Below, one piece after another: positions 31,450 to 40,435 of a stretch of 64,000 nt of DNA; position 1 is the stretch's first letter, and each line of letters opens with the position of its first letter. Location: NCBI GenBank assembly GCA_965220205.1, contig OZ244812.1, forward strand, positions 1,922,001 through 1,986,000, in the 5' to 3' direction. The stretch is from G965220205 sp965220205 (lineage in GTDB: Bacteria > Chloroflexota > Dehalococcoidia > Lucifugimonadales > Australimonadaceae). A model generated the notes under the pieces. The model had not been told where the DNA came from. It saw only the letters and a list, made by a program, of their open reading frames with translations, and made no database searches. The translations under genes and the position numbers were made by a program.

Positions 31450-31884
31450 GTGAACCAGCACATGGATCTCAGCACGCTCGAACCCGGCCTCCTTCTCCTG
31501 AGCAAGCGGATCACGATCACCGCGGCCGCGGCCGCCGAGTTCCGTTCGGCGGTGGAAGACAGCGCCGAGCTCTACGCGGACGAGCGGCTCGTCCCGCCGA
31601 TGGCGGCGGCGGCGCTGGTCATGGGCGAGGCGATGCGCGCGGTCGAGCTCCCCGGGGGCGCTGTGCACACGGGGCAGGAGCTCGAGTTCTTGGCGGCGGC
31701 GCCGGAGGACGCGGAGCTCGCCTGCACCGCCTCCGTGGCGCAGAACAGTGTGCGGCGGGGTTCGCGGTTTCTGGTCCTGGAGATACGCGGCGAGCTGAGC
31801 GGCGAAGGCGACCCCGAGACGGTGGTCGCTGGACGCGCCACCATCGTCGTCGCCGAGCGGGGGACGACGGAGGAGGGCCGATGA
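31450..31884 (+). CDS. Hot-dog fold dehydratase, MaoC N-terminal type
   Basis: A 144-residue single hot-dog domain similar to the N-terminal half of two-domain MaoC dehydratases (HadA-like). Visible strings are YADERLVPPMAAAALVMGEA, PGGAVHTGQELEFLAAAPED and RRGSRFLVLEIRGEL. Such halves usually lack the catalytic Asp-His and pair with a second, active half encoded next door. GTG 31450 follows GGAAGGGGGGC. The stop overlaps the ATG of the next gene (ATGA), so the two chains are likely made in equal amounts as a heterodimer. Confidence 0.78.
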   Translation: MNQHMDLSTLEPGLLLLSKRITITAAAAAEFRSAVEDSAELYADERLVPPMAAAALVMGEAMRAVELPGGAVHTGQELEFLAAAPEDAELACTASVAQNSVRRGSRFLVLEIRGELSGEGDPETVVAGRATIVVAERGTTEEGR

Positions 31885-32279
31885 CGGCGGCGCCCGCGGA
31901 GCTCACGCCCGTGACGCATCGCGTCACCGAGTCGCAAATTGCGAGGTACGCCGACGCGGCGGGCGATCACAACCCCCTCCACCTTGACGCGGAGTTCGCC
32001 GCCTCGACGCCGTACGGAAGGCCTGTCGCCCACGGGATGCTCGTGCTCGCCTTTGTGTCAGAGATGCTCACCCGCTCTTTTGGACGGAGCTGGCTGTGCG
32101 GCGGCAAGCTACGGGTCCGCTTCAGGGCGCCGGTCTTCCCGGGCGACACCGTGACCACGGCGGGCACGCTGAAATCGACTGCGAACGGCGCGGCAAGCTA
32201 CGAGGTGGCGGTGCGCAATCAGGACGGCGCGGATGTAATCACCGGCGAGGTCGTCGTAACGTTGACGGCCCAGGAGTAG
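31881..32279 (+). CDS. MaoC-like (R)-hydratase/dehydratase
   Basis: A 132-residue hot-dog protein carrying the hydratase motif: IARYADAAGDHNPLHLD, with the catalytic Asp and His, then GRPVAHGMLVLAFVSEML. The pair with the preceding gene would dehydrate 3-hydroxyacyl chains in type II fatty acid synthesis, consistent with plsX and fabG directly downstream. ATG 31881 overlaps the upstream stop by 4 nt. The open frame extends further upstream but reads through the first gene out of frame. Confidence 0.85.
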   Translation: MTAAPAELTPVTHRVTESQIARYADAAGDHNPLHLDAEFAASTPYGRPVAHGMLVLAFVSEMLTRSFGRSWLCGGKLRVRFRAPVFPGDTVTTAGTLKSTANGAASYEVAVRNQDGADVITGEVVVTLTAQE

Positions 32280-32283
32280 TCGA

Positions 32284-33273
32284 TTGAGCGAGACTCGCAC
32301 GATCGTGATAGACGCCATGGGGGGCGACTTCGCGCCGGGAACGCCCGTCGCAGGCGCCGTCCTGGCGGCGCGCGGGGGCGACGTCGAGGTCATCCTCGCC
32401 GGCGACCCGGACCTCGTCGAAGCCGAGCTTGCCAAGCACGACGCCGCGGGGCTGCCCATCTCCGTCGTCCCCTCCGAAGGGGTCATCGTCGAGGGGGAGC
32501 AGCCGGCGCTGGCGCTGCGGAGCAAGCCGCGGGCCTCCATCGCCGTGGCGGCCGGCCTGCTGAAGGCAGGGAAGACGGACGCTCTCGTCAGCGCGGGATC
32601 CACCGGCGGCACGATGGCGGCCAGCGTGTTGGCGCTCGGTCTGTTCCCCGGTCTGGAGCGTCCGACGCTCGGCGGCCCCTTCCTGGCGCTGGCCCCCCGC
32701 ACGACTATCATCGACCTCGGGGCGAACGTCGACGCCAAGCCTTCGCAGCTGCTGAGCTTCGGCGCGCTGGGGTCGTCGTTCGCCCGGTTCTTCTTCGGGA
32801 CCGAGAACCCGCGCGTGGCGTTGCTCAGCGTCGGCTCGGAGGAGGGCAAGGGGAACAAGCAGGTCAAGGACGCCTACGCCCTGTTCAAAGCAAGCGGCCT
32901 CAACTTCGTGGGCAACGTCGAGGGCCACGAGCTGTTCGAGGATAGGGCGGACGTGGTCGTGTGCGACGGGTTCGTCGGCAACGTGCTCCTGAAGTTCACC
33001 GAGGGGCTCGCCAAAGCAGCGGCGGCGTATCTCGCCGCGCAACTTGGCCCCGGCAGCGAAGCCGTCCAGCGCATCAGCGCGCTCGCGGGCCTCGCCGAGA
33101 GCGGCGGCGGCCCCCTGTTCGGGGTCAACGGCGTCGCGGTCGTAGGTCACGGGAGGTCGACGGCCGAGGGGATCGCGGGCGCCGCGGCCCTGGCGGCGCG
33201 CTGCGTTGACGACGGGCTGGTGGACCGTATGCGCGACGATCTGGCGAGCGCATTGCGACGGGCGGGCGCGTGA
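32284..33273 (+). CDS. plsX: Phosphate acyltransferase PlsX
   Basis: Makes acyl-phosphate from acyl-ACP, linking fatty-acid synthesis to phospholipid synthesis; peripheral to the membrane. The 329-residue product has VIDAMGGDFAPGTPVAGA at the start, ALVSAGSTGGTMAAS, LSVGSEEGKGNK and DVVVCDGFVGNVLLKFTEGL, all standard for PlsX. The start is TTG 32284, supported by AGGAG eight nt upstream and by family length. It lies 4 nt after the MaoC gene, and its stop overlaps the GTG of fabG. Confidence 0.95.
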   Translation: MSETRTIVIDAMGGDFAPGTPVAGAVLAARGGDVEVILAGDPDLVEAELAKHDAAGLPISVVPSEGVIVEGEQPALALRSKPRASIAVAAGLLKAGKTDALVSAGSTGGTMAASVLALGLFPGLERPTLGGPFLALAPRTTIIDLGANVDAKPSQLLSFGALGSSFARFFFGTENPRVALLSVGSEEGKGNKQVKDAYALFKASGLNFVGNVEGHELFEDRADVVVCDGFVGNVLLKFTEGLAKAAAAYLAAQLGPGSEAVQRISALAGLAESGGGPLFGVNGVAVVGHGRSTAEGIAGAAALAARCVDDGLVDRMRDDLASALRRAGA

Positions 33274-34016
33274 ACGGGCTCGCGGGCAAGAGGGCGCTGG
33301 TCACGGGGGCGAGCCGCGGCATCGGCCGCGAGGTCGCATTGCGTCTGGCCGCCGAGGGCGTCGCCGTGGCGTTGAACTACCACACTGGCGAGGCCGAGGC
33401 GCGCGAGGCTGCGGACGAGATCCGCGCGGCCGGGGGCGCCGCGGAGGTCGTGGCGGGCAGCGTCGCCTCCGCAGCGGAGGCAGAGGGGTTGGTCGAGCAG
33501 GCGTCGAAGCTCCTCGGGGGCCTCGACATCCTCGTGAACAACGCGGGCATCACCCGGGACAACCTCGTGATGCGGTTGAGCGAAGAGGACTGGGACGCGG
33601 TGTTGGACACCAACTTGAAGGGCGCGTTTCTGTGCACCAAGGCGGCCATCCGGGGGATGATCCGGCAGCGGTCGGGGCGCATCGTGAACATGTCGTCCGT
33701 CGTCGCGCTGACGGGCAATCCGGGACAGGCGAACTACACGGCGGCCAAGGCGGGGCTCATCGGGTTCACGAAGACGGTGGCCCGCGAGGTTGCCTCGCGC
33801 GGCGTCACGGTGAACGCGGTGGCGCCGGGGTTCATCTCCACGCGGATGGTGGACGCGGTCCCCGAGGAGATACGGAAGCAGATCATGGAGCGCATCCCGC
33901 TGGCCCGGTTCGGCTCGACGGCGGACGTAGCGGCGTCTGTCGCGTTCCTCGCCAGCGACGACGCCGCCTACATCACCGGACAGGTCCTCAGCGTCGACGG
34001 GGGGCTGGGCATCTAG
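33270..34016 (+). CDS. fabG: 3-oxoacyl-[acyl-carrier-protein] reductase
   Basis: A 248-residue short-chain dehydrogenase of the FabG type. It has TGASRGIGRE for NADP(H) binding, NNAGITRDNLVMRL, the catalytic Ser in VNMSSVVALTGNPGQANY with YTAAK, and the C-terminal ITGQVLSVDGGLGI. It reduces beta-ketoacyl-ACP in fatty acid elongation. GTG 33270 overlaps the plsX stop (GTGA). It ends the operon dehydratase pair - plsX - fabG and is convergent with the ABC permease. Confidence 0.95.
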   Translation: MNGLAGKRALVTGASRGIGREVALRLAAEGVAVALNYHTGEAEAREAADEIRAAGGAAEVVAGSVASAAEAEGLVEQASKLLGGLDILVNNAGITRDNLVMRLSEEDWDAVLDTNLKGAFLCTKAAIRGMIRQRSGRIVNMSSVVALTGNPGQANYTAAKAGLIGFTKTVAREVASRGVTVNAVAPGFISTRMVDAVPEEIRKQIMERIPLARFGSTADVAASVAFLASDDAAYITGQVLSVDGGLGI

Positions 34017-34047
34017 CGGCGCGTCTTATCGCCTCTAGGCGTCAAAC

Positions 34048-35898
34048 CTAACGACCGCCGGGAACGGGTTGCGCTTGCACGCTCGCTTGGTCCGACGCGC
34101 GCACGTCGTGACGCAGACCCAGCCGCAGGCCCACCGCTCTCACAAGGATGGCGACTCCCACGGTCAGCGCCATGATTATCAGGCTGAGTATGCCGGCCGC
34201 TTCGCGCCTGCCCGCCTCCGCGGACGCGTAATCGAGCGCCAGCAACGACAGCGTGGTCGTCGATCTCGACGCCAAGAGGATAATGCTGCTCGTCGTGCCC
34301 GCCGCCAGCACGAAATTGATCGTTCCCACGAGAATCAGGGACGGCATCAGCAATGGGACCCATATGCGGAAATAGGTGCGCGTCCAGCCCGCACCCGAGA
34401 TGCGCGCCGCCTCTTCCATATCCTGTCCCACTTGCACGAAGACGCCCTTGAGCATGTTCACCCCGAGGGTGTTGCCTTGGAGCACGACAACCAGGATCAA
34501 GGCGTAGACCGTCCCGTACATGATTCCCAGTCCCGGCGTCCCCAGGAACAGCGACAACAGACCGAGGCCCGCCAGCATCCCGGGAATGGCGCCGGAACCC
34601 CATATGATGAAGTCCAAGGCCACTCGCCCTCGTAGCCGGGTACGAACCAGGGTGTAGGCGATGACCGAGAACAGCAGCGGGCTCGCTATGGATGTTGCCG
34701 TCGCGATGACGAATGTCGTACGCAACGCCCGTCGAATGAACGGGTCGGTCATCACGAGTTTCCAATGGTCGAGCGTGAACGCCGGTTCCAGGAAGAATAC
34801 GCCCATGCGCGTCATGAAGCTGCCCAACACAAGGCTCGCGACCGGAGCCACGGTGAGCAGCAGCAGGAGAAACGCGATGGCGCTGAACGCCAACCACTTC
34901 CACGGACCGAGATCGACGAGGCCGACGCGAAAGTTGCCGGCGATCGTCGTATAGGCGCGCCTTTGCAGTATCCAGCGCTGCAACGGGATGATGAGGACGA
35001 TGATGAACAGGGTGGCGCTCGCAAGCGCCGTCGCTTGCCCGTAGAGCGGCGGAACTTTTCTGACCATTTCGTAGATCTTCGTCGAGTAGACGAAGAACTC
35101 AATCGGCCGTCCGAGCAGCAGCTCTATCTCGAAGGACTGGAAGATGCGCAGCAGTTGAAGCGCCAGAACGAGGGCCATGGGCGCGACCATCATGGGCAAC
35201 GTGACCCGCAGCATGGTCCGCAGACCGCTGGCCCCGCTCACCCGGGCGGCCTCTTCGAGCGCTGCGTTCATGTTGCGGAACGCCGGGGTGAGAAGCATCA
35301 CCTTCAACGATATGCCGTTGGCCATCGCGTGCGCCCACACGATGCCCTGAATGCTGTAGATATTGAACAGCCCTTGATCGATGAACGGCAGCTTCCGGAG
35401 GGCGACGTTGATAAACCCCGCGTTCTGGTCGAGGAGCGCTATCCACGCTATCGTCGTCGCCAGCCCGGGCATCATGTACGAGATCCAGAACATGAACTCC
35501 AAGCCGTGACTGAACGGCATGCGCGTCCGCGCGAGCGTCCACGAGACCAACACCGCAACGGGGAAGCTGACGACCATCGTCAGCGCCCAGATCAGGAAGC
35601 TGTTGCCGAGCGAAACGAGGAGGCCCGGCTGCTGGTAGGCGAGCCGCCAGTTGTCGAACCCCCACACGCGCGGCGGCACGAACATCTCGGGGGCAACGTT
35701 GAAGGCGTTGATCAACAGCAGGACGGCGGGGTATATGAGGAAGAACCCCAGCCCCAGGATCATCACCGTCATGCCGAACGTCCCCGTGCCGGGCAGACGG
35801 AGCACGCTCTTCCCCGAGACTATTCTCGCGATATTCACGCTGATTCCCGTGCCGAACGAGCAGCAGGGCGGCCTAGCCGATTCGTGCGCGACTTCCAC
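34048..35898 (-). CDS. Fused ABC permease of the iron(III)/FbpB type
   Basis: A 616-residue protein that joins two permease domains, about twelve membrane segments. Each half has an EAA loop that docks the ATPase: LEEAARVSGASGLRTMLRVT (about residue 215) and MEEAARISGAGWTRTYFRIW (about 510). This layout is typical of FbpB/AfuB iron or phosphonate-like importers. The start is uncertain; GTG near 35838 (VNIARIVSGKS) is an alternative that removes an unlikely N-terminus. The binding protein (37989) and an SDR lie upstream on the same strand. No ATPase is adjacent; the one at 22498 is a candidate. Confidence 0.87.
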   Translation of the reverse strand: MEVAHESARPPCCSFGTGISVNIARIVSGKSVLRLPGTGTFGMTVMILGLGFFLIYPAVLLLINAFNVAPEMFVPPRVWGFDNWRLAYQQPGLLVSLGNSFLIWALTMVVSFPVAVLVSWTLARTRMPFSHGLEFMFWISYMMPGLATTIAWIALLDQNAGFINVALRKLPFIDQGLFNIYSIQGIVWAHAMANGISLKVMLLTPAFRNMNAALEEAARVSGASGLRTMLRVTLPMMVAPMALVLALQLLRIFQSFEIELLLGRPIEFFVYSTKIYEMVRKVPPLYGQATALASATLFIIVLIIPLQRWILQRRAYTTIAGNFRVGLVDLGPWKWLAFSAIAFLLLLLTVAPVASLVLGSFMTRMGVFFLEPAFTLDHWKLVMTDPFIRRALRTTFVIATATSIASPLLFSVIAYTLVRTRLRGRVALDFIIWGSGAIPGMLAGLGLLSLFLGTPGLGIMYGTVYALILVVVLQGNTLGVNMLKGVFVQVGQDMEEAARISGAGWTRTYFRIWVPLLMPSLILVGTINFVLAAGTTSSIILLASRSTTTLSLLALDYASAEAGRREAAGILSLIIMALTVGVAILVRAVGLRLGLRHDVRASDQASVQAQPVPGGR

Positions 35899-35966
35899 AC
35901 ATCATTCACCCCGTTCGTCGCGGCTGCCGGAGAGCGGGGGCCGCATCACGTCGCGCCCGCTCTCCA

Positions 35967-36692
35967 TCAAGCGCGGATAGCGAGAGCGCCGTCCTTCAGC
36001 TCGAGGAGGTTGCCGGAGAGGTCCATGCCTGCTTGGGCTGCTTGGACGAACCGGTCGCCGACGGACTCCGGGCCTGCCATCCGCTCCCGGGCCTCCGGCG
36101 GGGCTTCCTCAGTGGCGATCTGCGTACCGGGAGCGATCGTCACGACGCAGATGTTGAATTCGCGTTCCTCCTCGGCCACGAAGCGGGTGAAGCTCCGGAT
36201 AGCGTCCTTGGAGACGCCGTAAGGAGAGCCGCCGAACATCGCGGGGTTGGCGCCTCCCATGGTGCTGACCACGTGCCCTGAGCGTTGGGCCTCCATGTGG
36301 GGCAGGACGTACTTGGTGCACAGGAACGTGCCGCCGAGGTTGGTCCCGATGACTTTGTCCCAGAACTCCTTCTCCATGTCGCGGACGCGAGGCCAGCGGG
36401 GGAGTCCCCAGAGGAAGTGGGTGACGATTGCGGCGTTGTTCACCAAGACGTCGATTCGCCCGAACCTCTCCATCGTCGCGTTGACGAGCGATTGCACTTG
36501 CTCCTCGGACCGGACATCGGTCGGCACGGCGAGCGTCTGCGCGCCCCTCTCCTGGAGCTCCCTCTCGACGGTGTCGAGCGGAGCGATGTCGGCGACGACG
36601 ACGTGCGCTCCGGCATCGGCGAACGTCTTCGCGATATGCCTCCCGATCCCTTTGGCGCTTCCTGTGATCACGGCAACTTTGCCGTCCATCAT
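35967..36692 (-). CDS. Short-chain dehydrogenase/reductase
   Basis: A 241-residue classical SDR. It has TGSAKGIGRH near the N-terminus, NNAAIVTHFLWG, a catalytic Ser region STMGGANPAMFGGS with YGVSK, and a C-terminal ELKDGALAIRA in place of the usual substrate-loop and dimer helix text. Substrate unknown. It sits between the binding protein and permease genes of the ABC importer (gaps of 40 and 68 nt), suggesting that the imported compound is an organic molecule handled by this enzyme, or chance operon assembly. Confidence 0.87.
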   Translation of the reverse strand: MMDGKVAVITGSAKGIGRHIAKTFADAGAHVVVADIAPLDTVERELQERGAQTLAVPTDVRSEEQVQSLVNATMERFGRIDVLVNNAAIVTHFLWGLPRWPRVRDMEKEFWDKVIGTNLGGTFLCTKYVLPHMEAQRSGHVVSTMGGANPAMFGGSPYGVSKDAIRSFTRFVAEEEREFNICVVTIAPGTQIATEEAPPEARERMAGPESVGDRFVQAAQAGMDLSGNLLELKDGALAIRA

Positions 36693-36732
36693 GATTGGCT
36701 ACTCCCGTTGTGAATTGGACACGGGCTCCTTG

Positions 36733-37989
36733 TTACTGCCCCAACACGAGCCGGCTGTAGGCGTTCTCCGCCCAGGCCAGCACGTCGCCCTGTTGCGCAA
36801 TCATCACTGGGTCGAACGCGTTCATCAGGTATTCGACGCCCGGCTGCCGGCGCTGGATCTCCAGGGTGTTTCCGTCAGGCACGCCGTCTATCCTGAGCGT
36901 CGGACGAGGGTCGGGAACGTTCTCGTGGTAGAAGGTCTGTCCCTCCTTGCTGAAGAACCAGTTGACGAACAGCTTGACGGCGTTTGGATTGGGGGCCTGC
37001 TTGAACACCAACACGTGCTCCAGGCTCGTCCCGCTCGTGATCTCGAGTGTGCCGCCAAGCGTGCGGCCTTCGAGGTCGAGCCCGCTGATGGGGGCGCCTT
37101 GGTCGGCGAGCCTGACCAGGTCGCGGCGGGTCCCGCCCAGGAACATGCCCCATGCGTACGTGCCCTGGAGGATGGAGTCGACCGCGACTCCCGGGTCCTC
37201 CACGAAGTCGAAGTCAAGCTCAGTGAAGAACCGTTCGACGAACTCCTCTCCGATGTCCGGGTTCTGGACGAGGCTAATGTAGCTGTTGCCGACTTGGGCG
37301 CGCGGGGGAAGTCCGGCCCCCGTCCCCTTCAGCCGGGGGTCGTCGAGAAGGTCCCAGATGGTCTCGAGACTCGCGCCGAAGTCCTCGCCGAGCGAGTCCG
37401 TGTTCCAGATGAGTCCTCCGTCCGGGGCCTGGACGCGTCCGGCGTACAGGAACGCGTGCTTCTGCTCGGCGTCTCCCCACCAGAAACGGCCCTGGAACCA
37501 GTTCGACTTGTCGACGACGTCGGGGTGGAACAGCAGCGGTTCGATCGGCTCGAGCGCGCCGGCCGGGACGAGGCGCTGGTTGATCTGAGTGAGGCCGAGG
37601 GCGCCCATGTCCACGGTGTACCTGCCCGCCGCCTGCTCGGCGAAGACGCGGTCCACATGGTCGGCGCCCCTGCCGACCGACGTGATGACCTCGATGTCGA
37701 AGAGGCGGTTGAATTCCTCGTACACGCTGCCCATCGACCTCGAAGCGCCGGCACCGAGGATGTAGTTCAACTCTCCCTCATCCTGCGCGGCCGCCAGGGT
37801 CTCTTCCCATTCAAGCTCCCATGCCGGCTGTGACGGCGTTGGCGTTGCCGTCGCCTGGGGAACAGGCGTGGCCGTCGGCAACGGCGTGGGCGTCGGGTCG
37901 GAGCCGCAGGCGACCATCCCGAGCGCCAACGCGAGGGAGAGGACTCCCAACGCCCCCAATCGATGAGCAAGGTATCCAGATCGATTCAT
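36733..37989 (-). CDS. ABC transporter substrate-binding lipoprotein (family 1, iron-type)
   Basis: A 418-residue lipoprotein. It has signal peptide and lipobox LGMVACGS, a Thr/Pro-rich tether (DPTPTPLPTATPVPQATATP), and then a periplasmic-binding fold with LNYILGAGASRSMGSVYEEF, GRYTVDMGALGLTQI and NAVKLFVNWFFSKEGQTFYH. These are features of FbpA/AfuA-like binding proteins. ATG 37989 follows GAAGGGGAGAG; the frame is open to 38073. The tyrosine pair of ferric binding proteins is not clear, so the ligand could be something other than iron. Confidence 0.85.
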   Translation of the reverse strand: MNRSGYLAHRLGALGVLSLALALGMVACGSDPTPTPLPTATPVPQATATPTPSQPAWELEWEETLAAAQDEGELNYILGAGASRSMGSVYEEFNRLFDIEVITSVGRGADHVDRVFAEQAAGRYTVDMGALGLTQINQRLVPAGALEPIEPLLFHPDVVDKSNWFQGRFWWGDAEQKHAFLYAGRVQAPDGGLIWNTDSLGEDFGASLETIWDLLDDPRLKGTGAGLPPRAQVGNSYISLVQNPDIGEEFVERFFTELDFDFVEDPGVAVDSILQGTYAWGMFLGGTRRDLVRLADQGAPISGLDLEGRTLGGTLEITSGTSLEHVLVFKQAPNPNAVKLFVNWFFSKEGQTFYHENVPDPRPTLRIDGVPDGNTLEIQRRQPGVEYLMNAFDPVMIAQQGDVLAWAENAYSRLVLGQ

Positions 37990-38069
37990 GTCCGCTCTCC
38001 CCTTCCGACGGTTGGTCTCTCGCTCCTCATGGCGCCGGATGGACCCCGGCCACAGGCGGCGTGCGGCGT

Positions 38070-39113
38070 TCATAGCGCGTATAGCGCCCTCGCATTCGTG
38101 TCCAGGATCTTCTCAACAATCTCAGACGACACCGGGCTCGTCTCGCGTAGGGTCTGGAGCGCCAACAGCTCCGACGATGTGTCGGCGTGGCCGTAGTCCG
38201 TTCCCATGACGACGTTGTCCTCCCCGGTGTACCTGAGCACCTCCGGCAAGTCGTCGTCGGTCTGGCAGGCAACGTAGAACCGGTAGTCCTTGAGCATCTG
38301 CGTCGTCAGGTGTTCCGCCCTCTCGGGGTCGCCCTTCCAGCCCATCCGCCGCACGATGTCGTGAATCACGTACGGCGTCCATTGAGACGACACCTCGATG
38401 AAGCCAAACCGCAGGTCTGGAAACCGCTCGGGCACGCCGCCGAAGACCAGGCTGTGAAACGAGCTGATCACCGGGAACTTGAACTTCATGAAGTTGCCCT
38501 GGTCGGGCGCCGTGGAGAAGATGTCGAACAGATCGCTCGACCCGATGCCTGCGTGAAAGCAGACGGGCATATTGAGCTCGCTCGCAGTCGCGTAGAGCGG
38601 GTAATAGTAGGGGTCCGACGCGTGCCTCAACCCCTCGAATCCACGAGAGAGCACGCCGCATGCGCCGTGGTCCTTGGCCCAGTGCGCCTCCTCGACAGCG
38701 CGATCGAGGCTCATGAGGGGCATCACGGCTATCCAAGGCAACCGTCCGTTGCTCTGCTGCCACGAGTCGCCAAGCCAGCGGTTGTAACTTCTGCAGATCG
38801 CGAGCTCCACTTCAGGACCGCTGAACGTGATGCTTGTCCAGAGCGACGGATACAGGACTTGGATGTCGGTGCCCAACTCGTCCATATGCCGCAATCGGGC
38901 TTCAATATCCGTCAGCTCCTGCGCCTCCCTAGGGGTGTCGCGCCCGACGTTGCCGCGTCTTCCCCGCAGCTTGCCGTCAATCATCCAGAACTCTTTCGGC
39001 GGATCGGTCCGCGAATCGACGGCCATAGGGCGGTGCTTCGCGTCCGCGCCGTCCATATGGACCCACGTGGCGTCCGTCTCAATGACGTGGCTGTCAGCGT
39101 CGATCGTCGCCAT
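38070..39113 (-). CDS. Amidohydrolase family protein (COG2159 type)
   Basis: A 347-residue metal-dependent hydrolase or decarboxylase of the ACMSD-like branch. It has IDADSHVIET at the start (HxH position changed to DSH), VCFHAGIGSSDLFD with the metal His, FGFIEVSSQWTPYVIHDI, and VVMGTDYGHADTSSE with the catalytic Asp. ATG 39113 is preferred over upstream starts because MATIDADSHV is the family start. It lies just upstream of the ABC binding-protein gene on the same strand. Substrate unknown. A second member is at 46503. Confidence 0.87.
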   Translation of the reverse strand: MATIDADSHVIETDATWVHMDGADAKHRPMAVDSRTDPPKEFWMIDGKLRGRRGNVGRDTPREAQELTDIEARLRHMDELGTDIQVLYPSLWTSITFSGPEVELAICRSYNRWLGDSWQQSNGRLPWIAVMPLMSLDRAVEEAHWAKDHGACGVLSRGFEGLRHASDPYYYPLYATASELNMPVCFHAGIGSSDLFDIFSTAPDQGNFMKFKFPVISSFHSLVFGGVPERFPDLRFGFIEVSSQWTPYVIHDIVRRMGWKGDPERAEHLTTQMLKDYRFYVACQTDDDLPEVLRYTGEDNVVMGTDYGHADTSSELLALQTLRETSPVSSEIVEKILDTNARALYAL

Positions 39114-39301
39114 GGCGCTGCTCCCCCAATAGTGACGAGTTTTTGGTACCCTAGGTCGCGGCCTAGGGGAAGTCAAGCAGCGTCGAGGAGCCAGGCAGGC
39201 GCGGACTGAGGACTGCATATCCGTGTAGCCCTAGCCTTGGCGGCGGGCAGGCCTCGGCCGCACGAGACAGAAAGCAGCCGCAGGCCGGAGAGCACAGGAG
39301 C

Positions 39302-40075
39302 ATGGCGCAGCAGCAATTCAACGGCGAAGGACCGGGCGAACGCATCATGGTGGTGGTGGCGCATCCGGACGACGCCGAGTTCATGTGCGCCGGGTCGGTG
39401 GCGAAATGGACGGGAGAGGGGCGGAGGGTCGTCTACGCCCTCGTCACCAGCGGCGACAAGGGCTCGCCCGATCCAACCATCGTCCCCGCCGACCTTGCGA
39501 AGTTGCGCGAGCAGGAGCAGCGCAACGTGTGCGACATCCTCGGCGTCCGGGCCGTGGAGTTCCTCCGCTACCCGGACGGCATGGTGCTGAACACGCTGGA
39601 GCTGCGCAAGGACATCGTCCGGCTCATCCGGCGGCACAAGCCGAGCGCGGTCATCACACAGGACCCGACGATGCGATGGTCGGGCAGCTACGTGAACCAT
39701 CCGGACCACCGCAACACGGGCGACGCGACGATGGACGCGGTGTTCCCGTCGGCGCGCGACGTGCACATGTTCCCCGAGCTGATCGAGGAGGAGGGGCTCG
39801 GGGCGCATATCGTCGAGCACCTCTACCTCGGCGACCGCAGCGAGCAGGCTAACGCCTTCGTCGACATCTCCGAGACCATCGACACGAAGATCCGCGCGCT
39901 CCAGGCTCACGAGAGTCAGGTGAGCAGCCCAACGGAACTGGGCGGGTTCATCAAGAAGAACGCAGCGGCGCTGGGCGCGCCGCGCGGCATGGCGTACGCC
40001 GAGTCGTTCAAGTACTTCTACCTGGGCGAGGACCGCAATCGGCGCGAGCGCATTCCCCCGACCTCGGACCTGTAG
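39302..40075 (+). CDS. PIG-L/LmbE-family deacetylase
   Basis: A 257-residue zinc-dependent N-deacetylase fold. It has VVVAHPDDAEFMCAG near the N-terminus (zinc-binding His and Asp-Asp) and NHPDHRNTGDAT (second zinc His). The family removes acetyl groups from N-acetyl sugars, including precursors of mycothiol and bacillithiol. ATG 39302 follows ACAGGAGC. A close relative is at 54056. No carrier or sugar pathway gene is adjacent. Confidence 0.88.
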   Translation: MAQQQFNGEGPGERIMVVVAHPDDAEFMCAGSVAKWTGEGRRVVYALVTSGDKGSPDPTIVPADLAKLREQEQRNVCDILGVRAVEFLRYPDGMVLNTLELRKDIVRLIRRHKPSAVITQDPTMRWSGSYVNHPDHRNTGDATMDAVFPSARDVHMFPELIEEEGLGAHIVEHLYLGDRSEQANAFVDISETIDTKIRALQAHESQVSSPTELGGFIKKNAAALGAPRGMAYAESFKYFYLGEDRNRRERIPPTSDL

Positions 40076-40103
40076 GACGGGTCAGCCAGAGGCTGTTCAG
40101 CTT

Positions 40104-40372
40104 GGAATCCTCTGAACAAGTTCTCCCCTCCTCAATCCTCCCCTCGTAGGGGCCTTTGGGTACTCTGCTCGACGAGCGCTGTTCTTCCCGCCCACCCGCC
40201 CGCAACGCTTGGTGGGGGACACCTCCACGCCCCCGGCCGAGGGCTTTGCCCTCTGCACTCCCCCACTGGGCGACTACGAGAGCCGCCCCTACGAGTTATG
40301 CAAGGGTCTTCGTGGGGGAAGAGGCTGGACTGGAGCGAGCGAACGAACGACGAACTTGTTCAGAGGTTCCCT
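40104..40372. mobile_element. MITE-like element with inverted ends and nested repeat
   Basis: The ends are GGAATCCTCTGAACAAGTTC (40104-40123) and GAACTTGTTCAGAGGTTCC (40352-40370), sharing 15 exact inverted bases. Inside are a copy of the CCTCAATCCTCCC hairpin repeat (40121-40154) and about 200 bp with no coding sequence. The end sequence recurs at 27950 and at both ends of 62911-63147. Confidence 0.7.
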
Positions 40373-40397
40373 TGGGGAGAGAAACACTCCACCCCCT

Positions 40398-40426
40398 GTG
40401 GATACCCGCTTTCGCGGGTATGACGG
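40398..40426. repeat. Dispersed GGATACCCGC/GCGGGTATGACGG hairpin repeat
   Basis: GGATACCCGCTTTCGCGGGTATGACGG-type inverted repeat with the loop CTTTCG region. Compare 31409 and 62983. It abuts the 3' end of ygfZ and may act as a terminator-like hairpin. Confidence 0.7.
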
Positions 40427-40435
40427 CGGCATACG

